Shown here one piece after another: positions 49,001 to 62,417 of a stretch of 64,000 bases of DNA. Under the pieces are notes generated by a model. The model did no database searches. It saw nothing but the letters and a program-made list of their open reading frames with translations, and was not told where the DNA came from. A program made the translations under genes and the position numbers. How positions within the stretch are numbered: the first letter of the stretch is position 1; each line of letters begins with the position of its first letter. The stretch is taken from positions 1,709,396 to 1,773,395 of the forward strand of contig JAQFVV010012447.1 of NCBI GenBank assembly GCA_028023455.1, in the 5' to 3' direction. The stretch comes from Epiperipatus broadwayi. Lineage: Eukaryota > Onychophora > Udeonychophora > Euonychophora > Peripatidae.

Positions 49001-49711
49001 ACAAAAAAAATTGTACAAAAAAAATAATTTGACAGATTTAATACTTCCTTTTCTTTCAATATTTAGGAAATGTAAATTTTTGTATGTAATGTACACACAT
49101 CCTTCATTCTTTCAAATCATTCATAAACTATCCTTAAATAATATGATTGCTAGCTTAGTAATTATAACCCAATTATTTAATTAAGTCTGTAACTTTTAAA
49201 TCCACTTATAATTAAAGAAAAGCAAAATAAAAGCATAGAATAAAATATTAGAATTGATCAAGCATAGGTTAGTTTTAAAGAAAGTTAAAATGTTTAATAT
49301 TTGAAATATAAAACAATTAAATAATTTACACATACATTGCCTATATGTATGCATTATAACTTTGCTTTTTAAAGAAAAATTAAATATTAAATAGTTTAAA
49401 TGTGTGTATTACCTTTCTATCAACACACAAACAAATAAAGCATATAATTGTTGACCCATTCTCTGTCTAAAGTTTTTAGAACTGGACCTTGTAGGGTTTG
49501 AACTTGGATGCCCTACAGCTTCATTTATGATTATATAAAAATGTGATGATGATTTTTGGTTTACCTTTTCTACCTGCACATTACTATAAATTTAGCTAGT
49601 GACTAAATTGTAATGGCACAATATCTTACTAGTATCTTACTATTTGCTAACGTAATTGTTTGAAATTTTACTAAGGATATCCAAGAATCGCTTTCCATAT
49701 TTGATAGTTTA
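46010..49711. other. 3.7 kb stretch, no gene recognised
   Basis: Minus-strand frames around 48060-48500 read with unusually long stop-poor stretches (such as YERLRHL near 48040) and may be very old retroelement sequence, but I cannot assign a family. The 72-codon plus frame at 46590 is unrecognised. Confidence 0.45.
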
Positions 49712-52556
49712 TTCTAGATCATAGTTTCCCAAACTTTTTTAGGACACCACCCCCTCTGCAAGACATAAATTTTGTAATACCCCCCCCCCCAAGTATAACA
49801 GTTTTTCCCGTTCAGTCTGTTAGATATTTTTGACATAAATAGCAACTAATGATAATGCACTAAATGATGCATATCCCATAATTCATACGATGAACACAAG
49901 ATATAATATGATGTCAATGTCATGCATCAGAATAAGGCATCAACATAAACTCAATATTAATAACAAGAAGAAAAAAACAAAATTTAAAATTATTCAATTT
50001 AAGTTTAAATGAGTGAAATCAAACTAAAATCGATTATATTTCCTGATTTTTCCCTATCCAAAACTCTAATACCCTGCTAATTGATACCATGAAGTTTTAG
50101 GCAGTATATCTTTGAAAGGCTGAACCTAAACTTCACCTTTATGTGCCACTTTCGAGAAGAAAAAAACACTTTCAAAACGGAAATACCACTGCCAACAAAA
50201 CAAAAAAAAAAAAAAACAAATCAGCATGTCAATAAATGTTCAATAATCACATACAGCGATTACAAAAATAATAATAATAATTTCACACAAGTAAGTTTCT
50301 CTTTTCTCAAATAGAACAGTGTGCTAAAAGCAAACAACACCAAACAACACACAAGCATTCCAGAAATTAATTTGGTAGAACTATTTTAAAATAGGAAAAT
50401 CTAATAATTTATAGAGAAACAAAAAAAAAAATACAAATAATAAAAAAAAAAAATACAATAAAATTTGTAGCATTAAGTCATAATGATATATATATATAAA
50501 CCATCTGGCTTCCTTCTGATTTTTTTCCATTAACCATTTCCGGACTTAGTATATTTTAAGTGCATTATAAACCATGACAACAAAGCAGTGAGGACTTCTC
50601 TTCCTCACAGCAAAATGTAGGTATTAAGGTGTTCATCATCATTAGCTAGCATCTGTGGCTACATGACAGCAGCATAGGAGTCTGACTGGTGCACTAACAT
50701 TGGTAGTTTATTTCATTAGCATTTTTAATGATAAAAATTTAGGCATTTTTATATTTCTCAGCTTTCTCTAGAGATCTTTATAATAATGACAGCAGCCAAC
50801 CAAGAGTCAATCAAACAATTCTGGATAGACTATAATTTGAAGCTAGGCTCAGCTCTGCCTTCTTTCATAAAGTTCTCCACTGCTTTACAACTATAATATT
50901 TCTCTTAGTTCAGCAAACCCTTAACCGCCCAGCAAATAAAACATAGCAAGGAAAACAATAAACTCAAAAGCGACCCCATATCACCTGCTGAAAACCTTTT
51001 ATAGCAGACCTATAGCAATAAAAATTGAGTACCCCTCTTTCACTATTATAGCTGTTATCTTCATTTTCTTGGATAATTGATTATAACACAATTGATATAG
51101 CTTTTTACATCTTTTTATCTTTCACTTCTTTCATTTTTTTCCTCAGACTCTTTTAATTCCTCAAGGAGTTCCACTTTACAAATAGTCTCTAATTTTAAAA
51201 CAATGGAAATAGCTTTTGCTATCTTTACAAAAGATTCAAAACAAAAAAAAAAATCTGAAATATGACAAATTTTTAGATTCTCTCAACTAATATTGACCTT
51301 AAATTCCTTTATTTTTTAACAAGTAGTAAAATTTAAAATTAGCCATATAATAATGACCTGCATTTTTTTAACTTGTTAACCTTAATTAATCGATTTCAGG
51401 ACAACAGAAAGTTACGTTTTGGCCAATTTGATTTCTAGTGAATTTTTTTGTAAGTATTATATGGTAAAATGCATATAAAACAGTATATTTTATTATAATA
51501 AATTTTTTGCCCAAAAAATTTGTGCTCAAAGGCATGAAATTCAAAATTCCCACTCTTACAATAGACATAAGCCCTATCCTGACATGTTCAGCCATTGTCT
51601 GTTGTCATGTAAAACATTTGGTGTTTCATGACATTATGGTTCCAATCATGCAAAAACATGTTTTTTTGTGAATTGATTACAGTTTTAGATTTTTTTTTTT
51701 AAATAATTTACACTATATTTATTAGATATCAATAAATATAAATTATTATTAATTTATTTTGATTTGAAATACTTTATTTTCAAAAATATAATGTTATATT
51801 AGCAGCTAATGTAAATATGGCCTAAAGTAAATTACAAGACTAGCTTTGATTTAAACAATCTACTTTATATTTACGAGTGAGAAAGTATTGTAATTTTGCA
51901 ATAAATATTCAAAAAATTTAAACTTTTAAAGCATAATTCATTAGATATAAGAGAAATAAATAAATATTTGTTTGAATGTTTAAAAATAATAATAAAAAAA
52001 TATTTTGTAGATTTTGTAAACTGAAAATAATCTTTCTAGAAACAATGATATGTAAACACTTTGTTTTGAATGCGATCTCATTTTTTTAATATTTACAGAC
52101 ACAAAATGTAAACATTTATTATTTATTTCAGTAGTAAATGAAAATAGCTATCAAATAAAGTTAAATTTATTATCTTATGATAAGTAATAATCATTTTATC
52201 ATATATTTTACATTGATGAGACAAAGAAAAATGTCAGAAATATCAGAAAAATAGTGAAATTTGGCAGAGTTAATAGAAAAAAAACATCAAAAATGTGCAA
52301 AACATTTACAATTATTCTGACTATCCCCCTTTTTATATATTCTTGCCCATAAACAATTTATAAAATAACTATAAAATTGGCAAAACAATGTAAAAATTAG
52401 TGGTTTGAGAGCAAATTAAAGCTGACAATTGATGTGTCTGGAGAAAAGGCTAGATCACCTAAATGCCCCCAAATACTTCTGAACCCATTATTGTCTCCCT
52501 AGAAGTCTTCACCCTCCACTGGGGAGTCACCCACTTTGGGAAACACTGTTGTAGAT
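49712..52556. mobile_element. Non-autonomous hAT element, 2.8 kb
   Basis: The left terminus CATAGTTTCCCAAACT (from 49720) and the reverse complement of the right terminus, CAGTGTTTCCCAAAGT (to 52548), match at 13 of 16 positions. The 8-bp flanks TTCTAGAT (49712-49719) and TTGTAGAT (52549-52556) match at 7 of 8. CAG-type termini with 8-bp duplications are diagnostic of hAT. Subterminal C-runs (49770) are present. No transposase domain is seen; the largest frame (69 codons, 51595-51386 minus) is unrecognised. Confidence 0.85.
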
Positions 52557-54955
52557 TTTATTATTATAATATATATTACATTTTATGTTTGATATATTTT
52601 CTGTCTACAAGATTTTGTTGCCAAACATTCATATTCCTGTTCCCGTTTAATGATGAATGTCTAAAGAAGACAGAAGAAAATAGAAAAACATTTCTTTATT
52701 TTATTTATTTTAAATTGTAAAAGACTTAATTTTATTTGTATTTATGATTTTTGCATACCATGTTTTATTTCAGATGCATATTATTTTATATTTTATATGC
52801 TATTTTTGAAATATTTTAAATTAAAGTTCTCAGAATAGCAATCTATTATATTTGCATATTTTAAAATAGTATGTGTTCTATTTTGCATATGAATTATTTA
52901 TTCATAAAGGTATATTCTGTATACTGAATAAGTAGATGTACATTTCTATTATTTATTTTATGCTTATTTATTGACTATTTTATTCAAACCATATTTGGCA
53001 TTAGTCATTATTATTTATCATTTTTTACAACTATTAGCTAGTGTTTTAATAACTTAGTCTCTACTTTAGAAATTCTTATTTATGCCAGTGTATATATGGA
53101 TAGTAGCATTGATCTCTTTCTTATATTTATTATTCAACTAGTAAGCATATATGCAGACATTTTTGGAGATAGTTGATTAGACTCTCTCTATTTTAAGGCA
53201 ATATCTATTTAATATTTGATCCCTGATGTGAATTTGTCATTATTTTTCTGACTAGTGACAATGTCTTAGGTTCTTTTCTTATTAACCCTCAGAAGTAAGT
53301 GCATTTTTATAACCTATGTCATTATACTTTTTATTTTGTCTTACTCAGTCAGCATGCCTACTATTTACCATGTCTTTATCTGGTATTTAGATGTTTTATC
53401 AAGGTATTGATGAATTCTATCTTACCTGTTACACATGAATGATGTATTGTTAATGTGTAAGTCCTATATTTGAGTTTTAATAATTATGAGAACAAAATAT
53501 GATAATTATTTTCAAAATTTGTGAAGCTATATTTTAGGCATAAATAGACACTGTACATCTTTTTTATCATTCCTTCATGTCGGGATTGGTAAGCTAATGT
53601 TATTATTGAGTATGTTAAATATTCATAAATGGAATACTACTTATAAAATGATTTTATCATTGTATAAATGCATTGATAAATGATACCTTTTTGATAATTA
53701 AGCAAAAATTTATTTAAATCTGCTGAATTAATTTGCACAATTCATTTAAATTTAGTGTTTTTTTTTTACAAAACATGATGTAAATTTTAATCCTTCTGTT
53801 ATAAATTTTGAAGAAGCAACATTTGTAAAGATCTTTGATTATGTGGACTCAGAATATATTCAATATTTGTGAATTTGTATTTGTTTCTGTAAATAAATAT
53901 TTGTTTTCTCCACATATTAACCAAAAATTTAAATAATCATATGAACTATTATCAAATTATTTTAGATGTATTTGCTAAAAGAGTACATGAACATTGAAAC
54001 TAATAAAAGTCACTTTATTGAATTATATTTGAATATTGTAATTACCACAAAGAATGATGTATTTGCTTAATAAACAATTATAATTTAATTTATCACTTTG
54101 ATCACTTCAAGCAATTTGATCTGATTATTTAAAGATCAATGTGCATATTTATTACAAAACTATTTTCCATATTAAGTCATATTTATTATTCCATAATAGA
54201 GTTAAATTGTAGAATTTAAACTCAAATTTAAAAGTTGTTTAAGGAGGTTTAATAATATTTAGAATGGTTATAAAATCCCTTACCCATTCTAAATATCTGA
54301 ATGTCATCCTAGATTAATGTTTCAACTTATGGTAAATTAAAATATTGTTTTGTTTTATTTAAATTAACATGATTACTGTTATTATCATAATGCCAATGAG
54401 ATTTATTTAGGGGTAAATGTATGTCTTATTTTGTTTGCTAAAATATCATTCAATGTAGAATAAATCTGAAGAATCAAAAATAATTTATTTTATGATTAAA
54501 TGAGATCATATTACCCTGAGATACCCTGATTTGTTTGGGAAAGATTTCAAAGAACATTTTTTCAATTTCATAAAACTAAATATAATGCATTTATCTGATT
54601 ATGGAAATGAGTTACTTAGAAAATGGATAATAAAGATTGTAGTTGTAGTAGATGTCTTAAGGAGAAATATTTTAAATATAATCTCATGACATATGCTCAC
54701 AATATTAAGAGTTTATTATTTCTGCTACAGTGAGTTGAGAGTTCTCTTAAATTATTGATAATATTGCTTTGTATTTTAATTATATTTTATTACAATTACT
54801 TACTCCTATATATGTTTTTATTGTAATGTATAGCATTTGCTGTATAGATCCAATGAACATAGCTATTACATGAGATTTAGCCTATATGTTGTTAATTTCC
54901 TTTCATATCATATTTTTTATGGTTACAATTGTGGCTCTTTGTTTATTTTTAGGTT
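52557..54955. other. 2.4 kb A+T-rich stretch, no gene recognised
   Basis: No ORF, repeat or element terminus that I can support. Confidence 0.55.
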
Positions 54956-54993
54956 GCAATATATATATATATGTGTAGAGAGAGAGAGAGCGG
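54956..54993. repeat. (TA)n(AG)n tract
   Basis: ATATATATATGTG followed by an AG run. The next 60 bp are G+C-richer (AGCGGCATGAATTACATAGG) and may be the end of an unidentified element against TA repeats. Confidence 0.6.
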
Positions 54994-55930
54994 CATGAAT
55001 TACATAGGAAAGTGAAAGAGGCGTGCTAAGTTAGATCAGATGTACACGCGATGAATAAAAAAAGAGACATTTTATGTCATATCTAAGAAATGGCACGTTT
55101 AAATTTTCCCATCCATATTTGCATATTTAATCTGTCCTATTTTGCATATTTGCACTTCGTGAAAATGAAGGAATATTGTACTTCTTGAAAAAGAAGGTTA
55201 TACCTTTGAAAGCGCTAGAAGAAATCAATAAAAGTTTGTCATTTATTTATTTGATTTATTTATATATAGCCGAATTATATATGCATGTGTATTCTTAATA
55301 TTAACACAAATATTAAAGTTTTTACATATATATATAATGTATCTTTTTACATATATATATAATGTATTATTTTAAGCCAAAATATACTTTATTTACATCA
55401 TATAACCATGTAAACATTAAATGCTCTATATAGACACACACATTGATCTTACTATTTGTAAACTTGAAATTAATTGAAAATAATACTTAGCTAGAATATT
55501 ATTAAATGTGTGGTTTTTGTCTTTAAAAAAACTCTTTACATTTAATTATTATTTGCTAAAAAGTAAAAGCATTTGCTAACAGTCTCTCATAAGAGGAAGA
55601 AGAAAAAAATAGTTCCACCTATTTTATTACCTTTTGTTATACAATAGAGTTTGAACAGTTTTCTTGTCTTGTTTTTAAGAATCTAAGGATATCTAGATGT
55701 GCATTTACTGATTAAAATTGCATGATTAACTAAATTAACTATAAGCTAACTACGTGAAAAAAAATCTTAAACTCTTTGAAAAATATTCATTCATTCTGCA
55801 TTTGAACTCTAGGTGATGGACATGACAACAGGATGTGTTACAACTACACCATGGGAACCTTTTTATTGCAAATAATATATATATATAATAATGAATCTTA
55901 ATTTAAAATTTGTACATAATGTTGACTTTT
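54994..55930. other. A+T-rich stretch with a 28-bp tandem duplication
   Basis: TTTTTACATATATATATAAT repeats at about 55319 and 55347. Otherwise no coding or element signal. Confidence 0.5.
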
Positions 55931-56762
55931 AGTATGTATATAATGAATAGAAATGAGGAGATAATGTTTATTAAATAAAGATAAACTTTAACTTTTGATA
56001 TTTACTAAGGAATCATCAATTACTACTAATTAACAATTCCTGAAGCTAAGCAAGTTTTTCTCATAAACCTATAATAGCTCTTTTGTTGGGGTTCTTTGAA
56101 ATAAAAGGAATTTTCTTTTACCTCAAAGCAAGTTCTTATATGAATTTAAACCCAGAAAGCTATTTTTATAGGTGTGATAGTGTGAAAAAATAGCATTTTT
56201 CTTGACATTCTGAAAATATTTTTAATTTCTCCAGAGAGTTGTATACATTGAATTAAATATTTATATGGATTGTTATTATTTAAATAGAAAGTAGGTTGAA
56301 GTAAAGAAGGGTTTCCCTCTTTTCTTCCAAAGAGTAAGCTTGTGGTTTAAGACCTGTAGAGGTCCCTACGATCGCATTTTATAATAATGAATAAAAATGA
56401 GGAGATAATATTCATTATATAGAGATAAGCATTAACTTTTGATATTATAAGAAATTATCAATTACTACTAATTAACAATGCCTGAGGCTAAGCAAGTGTT
56501 TCTCTTTTGTTGTTTTTTGTTCAGCCTTCTAAGTTGAAATCCAAATAAGAACTTGGAGCTGAGGTAAAACAGGTCCTTTTTTATTTCAAAGACTCCCAAC
56601 AAAAGAACAATTATAGGATTATGAGAAAAAATTGCTTAGCCTCGGGTATTGTTAATTAGTAGTAATTGATGATTTCTTAGTAACATCAAAAGTTAAAGTT
56701 TATCTCTATTTAATGGATATTATCTTCTCATTTCTATTCATTATTATTATAAAAGTTTTTGG
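55931..56762. mobile_element. Composite repeat: direct and inverted copies around repeat D
   Basis: Segment ATAATGAATAGAAATGAGGA...ACTACTAATTAACAAT...GAGGCTAAGC occurs at 55936-56070, again direct at 56384-56500, and inverted at 56625-56755. The first and third also share the ATAATAG.TCTTTTGTTGGG...TTTGAAATAAAA extension, so the outer parts form ~195-bp inverted arms. Repeat D copy 2 (56290-56380, minus) lies between them. No ORF. It looks like a foldback element with a partial internal duplication. Confidence 0.7.
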
Positions 56763-57229
56763 GTCATCACATGTATTAGTTTTCTGCATAAAGAAATTAT
56801 TCCATCCAACATATAGAGAATCCTATTAAAAATTTTAAAATTCCCAAAAAAGGTCTTCATCCATTTAATTAGATTACCAATGTTTTGATGAAATTACATT
56901 CACATTAGCCAAGGCTAATGTTGTAATGCAGAAATATATATATATATAATTCTGTGAATTGAGCGACTGTACATAATAGTAAATTATCACTATACTTATT
57001 ATTTTTATTGTTATTATATATATATATTGAACTGGATCTTACCATTTTTTGCCTTGTTTTGCTGCTTCATTTTGTATAACTAATTTTCTTTTCCCAATCA
57101 ATATGCAACACCCAGTTACTACAGGATTTTAACCAATATCTCACAGTACATATCTCTGGCATACATCCATATAATTTTTTTCTACTTTTTAATGGTATGT
57201 ACAAGTATAAATGCTTAATGATTTCTGAT

Positions 57230-57415
57230 ATGACCAAATTGCATCCTCATTCAACTAAATCAACAATGAAGTATTTGGAAAATAATATTATATTTCCTGG
57301 CCAATCAAACCCTGGATAATATAATTTTATATTCTCATTCAACTAAATAAGCAGCAAAGTATTTGAAAAATATCATTATATTTTCAGCCAATCAAATATT
57401 AGATAGTATAATTTT
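57230..57415 (+). repeat. ~91-bp tandem duplication
   Basis: CTCATTCAACTAAAT and CCAATCAAA occur in the same order at about 57246 and 57337, with diverged sequence between. Non-coding. Confidence 0.7.
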
Positions 57416-57893
57416 GTCTTGTATTTTTTTACAATATCACATTTACATCTAAAAGAAACTTACAACAACTTTTTTTTTTTTTTTTTACAGGCACCAGTGT
57501 TTGGGAGCAATGATCTAATAAACACATTGTCCCAATATTGATTTATTCATAATTTTTTTTTCAATATTATTTTTTTTTGTGTGTGCAGGTGATCTCCATC
57601 TATGTGCATATAACAAACTAATTAAGTATACTAGCATTTATTCATTCAGGAAATTAAATGGTGGAGGTTAATGAATTTTACTTTCGAAATTTGACAAACA
57701 AATAAATACAATAATATAAATATACTAATTATTTATTCATACACACCCTTACTAAAATATTACTAACATATACGTAGTACATCATTGAGAATAAATGTAA
57801 AAAAAATGATACAAATTACCACATTAATATTTTGCTTTCTTATTAATTTTAATAATAAAGTCCTGGTTTATCATGATTATTAAACAGTTTTAG

Positions 57894-58036
57894 CAATTTC
57901 ATTAAGAGTTTTTTTTTTTATATGCCATAGCATCGGCCGGGACGCAAACCCGCAACCCGGGCAACTGCCTGCAAGTGCAAGGCAATCGCGCTGACCTCTC
58001 GACCACCAATGCAAGACAATTTCATTAAGAGTTTTT
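57894..58036 (-). mobile_element. Minimal tRNA-derived SINE with 20-bp target duplication
   Basis: A perfect 20-bp direct repeat (57894-57913 and 58017-58036) brackets the insert. On the minus strand the insert reads GGTGGTCGAGAGGTCAGCGC (A-box), then a GGGTTTGCGTCCC T arm (B-box), GATGCTATGGCATA and about ten A residues. Total inserted length is about 103 bp. It is the best-preserved of three copies and has no body beyond the tRNA-like head and tail. Confidence 0.9.
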
Positions 58037-59825
58037 ATATATATTGATTAAAATTAACTGAATATAAATTCGCATTCATCTTACTGGGAATATTTATTTA
58101 ATATATATATAGTATGGCCATAAATTTAGTCTCTTCTATATACTGCTTTTATTGATGATTTCATGATGGTTTCCTAATCAGCATGCTAGAATTATTGGTG
58201 TGGTATAGGCAAGATGGCTTGAATCAAGGCATTATCTTGACAGCATGGTAGGAAGAAGGCATTGATGATGACATCTGGAGGCTTAGAAACGTATGTAGTT
58301 TATGGCTTTCCCAAAAGTAAAGGCAGCCACATAGTAAATTATTCTGTATCATTTTATGAATTTTTTTTAAGCAATTTATCCCCAGACAAGGAATTCAACA
58401 ACTCCAATAACAACAAACAGCTGTGTAGTGAATGTTATTTTATATAATTAAATAGTACAGTAATCACAGGGAAGAGCAAGAAAATGAAAGTTCTCAGAGT
58501 CATCTTTTATATCCTCTGGCAGTCTCCTGTGTATGTGGATCTCATCACAGCTTTTCTTTCTTCTTTCTTCAAAAATTTAAATCACCCAAAAAGCTTATTT
58601 TCTTACAACTTTTTTCCAATTTAATTATAAGCTAAATATACAATTTTCTTCTTTTCTAAATGTGTACTCATTTTTGGCTGTAGAATAATATATTTTCTAC
58701 AACCACACGAAATGAGTACTTAAAAAAAAAAACTTTGTTTACATACAATTTATTTATACAATATTTATAAAATTTTGTTTATTTTCTAATTACACTTATT
58801 CTCTAATTATCCTTGTTGTAGATCAACATTCCAATTGGCCATTTATACTTAGTGAGAGAAAAAATATAACACATTCCTTTCTTTAATTATAGGTAATTAT
58901 ATTGATTACACTTATTTTTATCTCTTTAAAATTTATATGCACTTTGTTTTGTGTGTGTAGTTAAACAAATATTTTCTTATTTATTAAAGAAACATAATTT
59001 TTACTATTATACATCTTCCAGCGACATACCCTCCTTTATACCAATTGGACCAAATTAATGATACAATATATATATTATAATGGGATGTACCATTTTCCAA
59101 TATATATATTACGCATATATAAAATCATTCGTAAGATTGCGTGTATGTATATAACGATACACGTATATGCGTATGTTTAAAAAAAATATATTATTCCAAT
59201 TTTATCGCCCAGCATATTTATGAGCATCAATTTATGATCTCAAGCACCAATCCTATATTTCTATAATAATTATGCTGGGAGAGAACTGGAATACCAATAT
59301 GGAAATGCCCCGGGCTAGCTCTACTCAGGATGGGTGATTGACAAATCGACGGAAATCTACGAGGAAGGAGGTTACTATACTTTAATATGCTTGATATACT
59401 ATTCTAAATTCTTTCTATTTTTATAAGAACTAGACCTAAATAAACAATACCAATAAACATACATTTCATTTTTAAATTTTGTATATTTTTATTTTACCAT
59501 GATTAAATATTTTGTGCTCTTTATTTTTAAGAAAAACGCATGCATACACACACACAGCTTAGATATTTATAAAATCGCATGAATAAAACATATATCAGTT
59601 CATATTAGTAAGAAAAATCATTTCTTTTCTTTGATTTTCTTTTTTTAAACAGTTTATGTATATCATTCATGATAATGAAGTTTTTAAAGAGAGTTTGTGA
59701 AAATTATAAGAAACAGACGCTATCTGGAACACTAATTACATATTGTTGAATGGGTACATACCTGCATTTCTTTTCTTCCCCAGGGAAAACAATGAATTAT
59801 TAAAAGTGAAAAATTTCATTTCGTT
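58037..59825. other. 1.8 kb stretch, no gene recognised
   Basis: A 61-codon frame at 58262 is unrecognised. A G+C-richer patch at 59300-59375 (GCCCCGGGCTAGCTCTACTC) could be a fragment of another element, but I cannot assign it. Confidence 0.5.
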
Positions 59826-59929
59826 TTGACTCCTTTTTATAGCACTTATGTAATGGCGATGAAATTGAATTATTTATTCCAGCTGTTATTCTTGCTTGTT
59901 GATTCCATTCCCTTTTTTTTTATTTTGAC

Positions 59930-60200
59930 TTCAGATCAGTTTGTTTCTATCTTCTGTGGTTATTTTTCCTGCAGCCACCTTCGGACCTTCATGGGGCAGG
60001 ATTGCACTGCCCAGCACGCTTACGCTTTCTTAAGCCAGCTTGTCCACGATTCTGCCCTCCATTTCTCTCCACAAATCTCTCTCATAGCACTCCTTACAAA
60101 AATCAGCAATAGAATGAATCCTTTTAGCCAGTTCTGCCACTCAAAAATCCGGATTCTTTTTGAACAAAAACTTTTAACATCTCAAAATTATTTTTACTCT
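59930..60200 (-). pseudogene. G+C-richer, possibly degraded coding fragment
   Basis: The minus strand reads VAELAKRIHSIADFCKECYE followed by RDLWREMEGRIVDKLA before a stop, then a further open stretch (SAILPHEGPKVAAGKITTED) to another stop. The charged, amphipathic composition and higher G+C differ from the neighbouring A+T DNA. The 141-codon plus-strand frame over the same place (59826-60251) is hydrophobic and likely the shadow. Possibly retroelement Gag; family unknown. Confidence 0.3.
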
Positions 60201-60251
60201 CCTTTTGTCTTGATCGAAATTCTTTTGAATCAAAAACTTAAATCTCACTAA

Positions 60252-61170
60252 TTAAATTCCTTAGATATCAATCAAGTTTTTTTTGATATCTTTATTCCAT
60301 TTAACTTTTCCAAATGAAATTGAAAAGTTTCCATCTTGAAAATTAAAGTATATTTCCATAACTGCATTTATACTTTTTTATTATTATTATTCTATCTAGC
60401 AAAATATACACATGTGTTTTCAAAAAAAAAAAAACGAGCACACATACCCCCCCCCTATTCTGTTTACTTTAACCTTTTTAAATCCCTATTTAGAATTATA
60501 AATTTATATACTAAGGAAATATAAATATGAAAAAGAAATAAATTTAATTAATCGGGCTATATACTGACACATACAGGAAATTTTACTTTTTGAAACAGGG
60601 ATCGAACTCAGCCCTGTTTTAATATATATATATAAGAAATACTAAATCAGAGTTTAAATATTAAAAATTTAGTAACATTTATTGTACTAAGTATATATAA
60701 ACTCACAATATATATATATATAATTTAATAATTTTAACTGATGTAATTGTAGAAAATATTTGAGCACTTTATCAAATTATCAAAAGATTTAACTTATTAA
60801 ATAAATATAGATAAAATGTTTATTAAATGCTTTTATTTAATAGGCACTAAAAAGAAAGAAATAATTGTTTTTCAACCACAATTGGGATTTTTAGTTTTAA
60901 TTTGAAATAAAGACTTAAAGAGGGAGGAGGACATTTATTATATCAATCCCTTGTTATAAAACATGAGGATTGACTTAATTAATTTCTAGATACTTATGCT
61001 TTTATTTCCAGTTAAATTTAAAACCCCCAATTGTGATTAATAAAACAATATTATTTTTTTGCTTTTTAGAGCACAGTAAATAGAAGCACTTGATAAAAAA
61101 AATTCTTTATTTATTTTTAACTTTGTAGTAATGGCACAGTAAATAAAAATGTAAAACTATATGGTATCTT
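60252..61170. other. A+T-rich stretch, no gene seen
   Basis: Homopolymer A and C runs near 60421-60456 and short TA tracts. The 62-codon frame at 60336 is unrecognised. Confidence 0.5.
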
Positions 61171-62165
61171 ATATATATATATATATCACTGGATATTTCT
61201 GCAATATGTTAATATTTATAACCATTATATATATATCATTTTAATGTGTATATATAATTATATATGGGTGTAATAAATCATCAAGTGACTTAAAATATGT
61301 AAATATTTTAAATAAAAAGTGTTTGACATTTTTTCATTGGAATTTTTTCTTTAAAAAAATGCTTACCAAAACTAAATTGTAAATAAATTTCACTTAGTAT
61401 GTAAGCTTTTATTTTAAATCAGTTTGGCACTTATAGTTTATATATATCACTAGATATTTCTGCAATACTTTAATATGTATTCTCTTTATGTATATATCAT
61501 ATTCAGTGTGTGTACTTAATTACATATGAGTATAATACAGTATTAGGTAACTTAAAATATAAAGACATCCTTTTTGTAGAAAAGTTTATGACATTTTTTT
61601 TCTTTTGATTTGAAACTTTATTTTTTAAAAAATACTTAATAAAACTATATTGTAAACTAACTTTATTCTAACTTAAATTATGCTTTCAATTGAAACCAAA
61701 AAATGTGCACATTACTTAAAACATAGTGAAGTTGTAGAATGACTTTTAAATTTGATATCAAATATTCAAAATTTTATCTGCATACTGGCCCAGATCTAAA
61801 ACATTAGATTATGTACCTAAAATATTATAGTGCCCTATCACTTCAGTAGTTATTTAGAAATGTATCAAATTTCAACAAATATTAAATTTAAATCTATTAA
61901 ATCTTGATTTTAAAATATCATTATAACTTTACTCGAGCTTTCAATTGAAACTAAAGAAATTTCTATGTCACCCTTTTATGAGACTTACTTAAAACATATT
62001 GAAATTCTAAAAATGACTTTTAAATTTAATATCAAAATATTCCAAATTTCCCCAGTCAGTAGTCTATATATAAAACCTAGGTCACCTGCCTTAAATATTA
62101 TAGTGTCATATTGCTTTGCCAAATATTTTTATTGTATCAAATTTCAATAAATTCTATTGAATTTA
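61171..62165 (+). repeat. Two adjacent ~260-bp tandem duplications
   Basis: Pair 1: ATCACTGGATATTTCTGCAA at about 61185 and its near-copy at about 61447 (about 262 bp apart). Pair 2: GCTTTCAATTGAAAC at about 61682 and 61938 (about 256 bp apart), with ATGACTTTTAAATTTRATAT, the ATATTATAGTG segment and GTATCAAATTTCAA repeated in order. The similar period hints at one four-unit array whose halves have diverged. No ORF. Confidence 0.75.
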
Positions 62166-62344
62166 AATCTATTAAACCTTGATTTTAAAATTTTATTCTA
62201 ATTTATATAATAAAAGTATTTACAACTATTTACAAACAAACCAACTAACTAATAAACAGAGATTGATAGTTAAATAAAAGCATTTAATAATAATAAAAAG
62301 GAGACAATGCTTTAAAAAATTGAGTTAAAGAATAAATGTATGGT

Positions 62345-62375
<31 letters not shown>

Positions 62376-62417
62376 TCAATTCTATTTCATCAATGTTCAT
62401 CTTTTAGTAAACACTTA

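Noticed and set aside
59826-60251. 141-codon plus-strand ORF as a membrane protein gene
   Set aside because: Hydrophobic composition arises from the T-rich strand, and the minus strand of the same place looks more protein-like.
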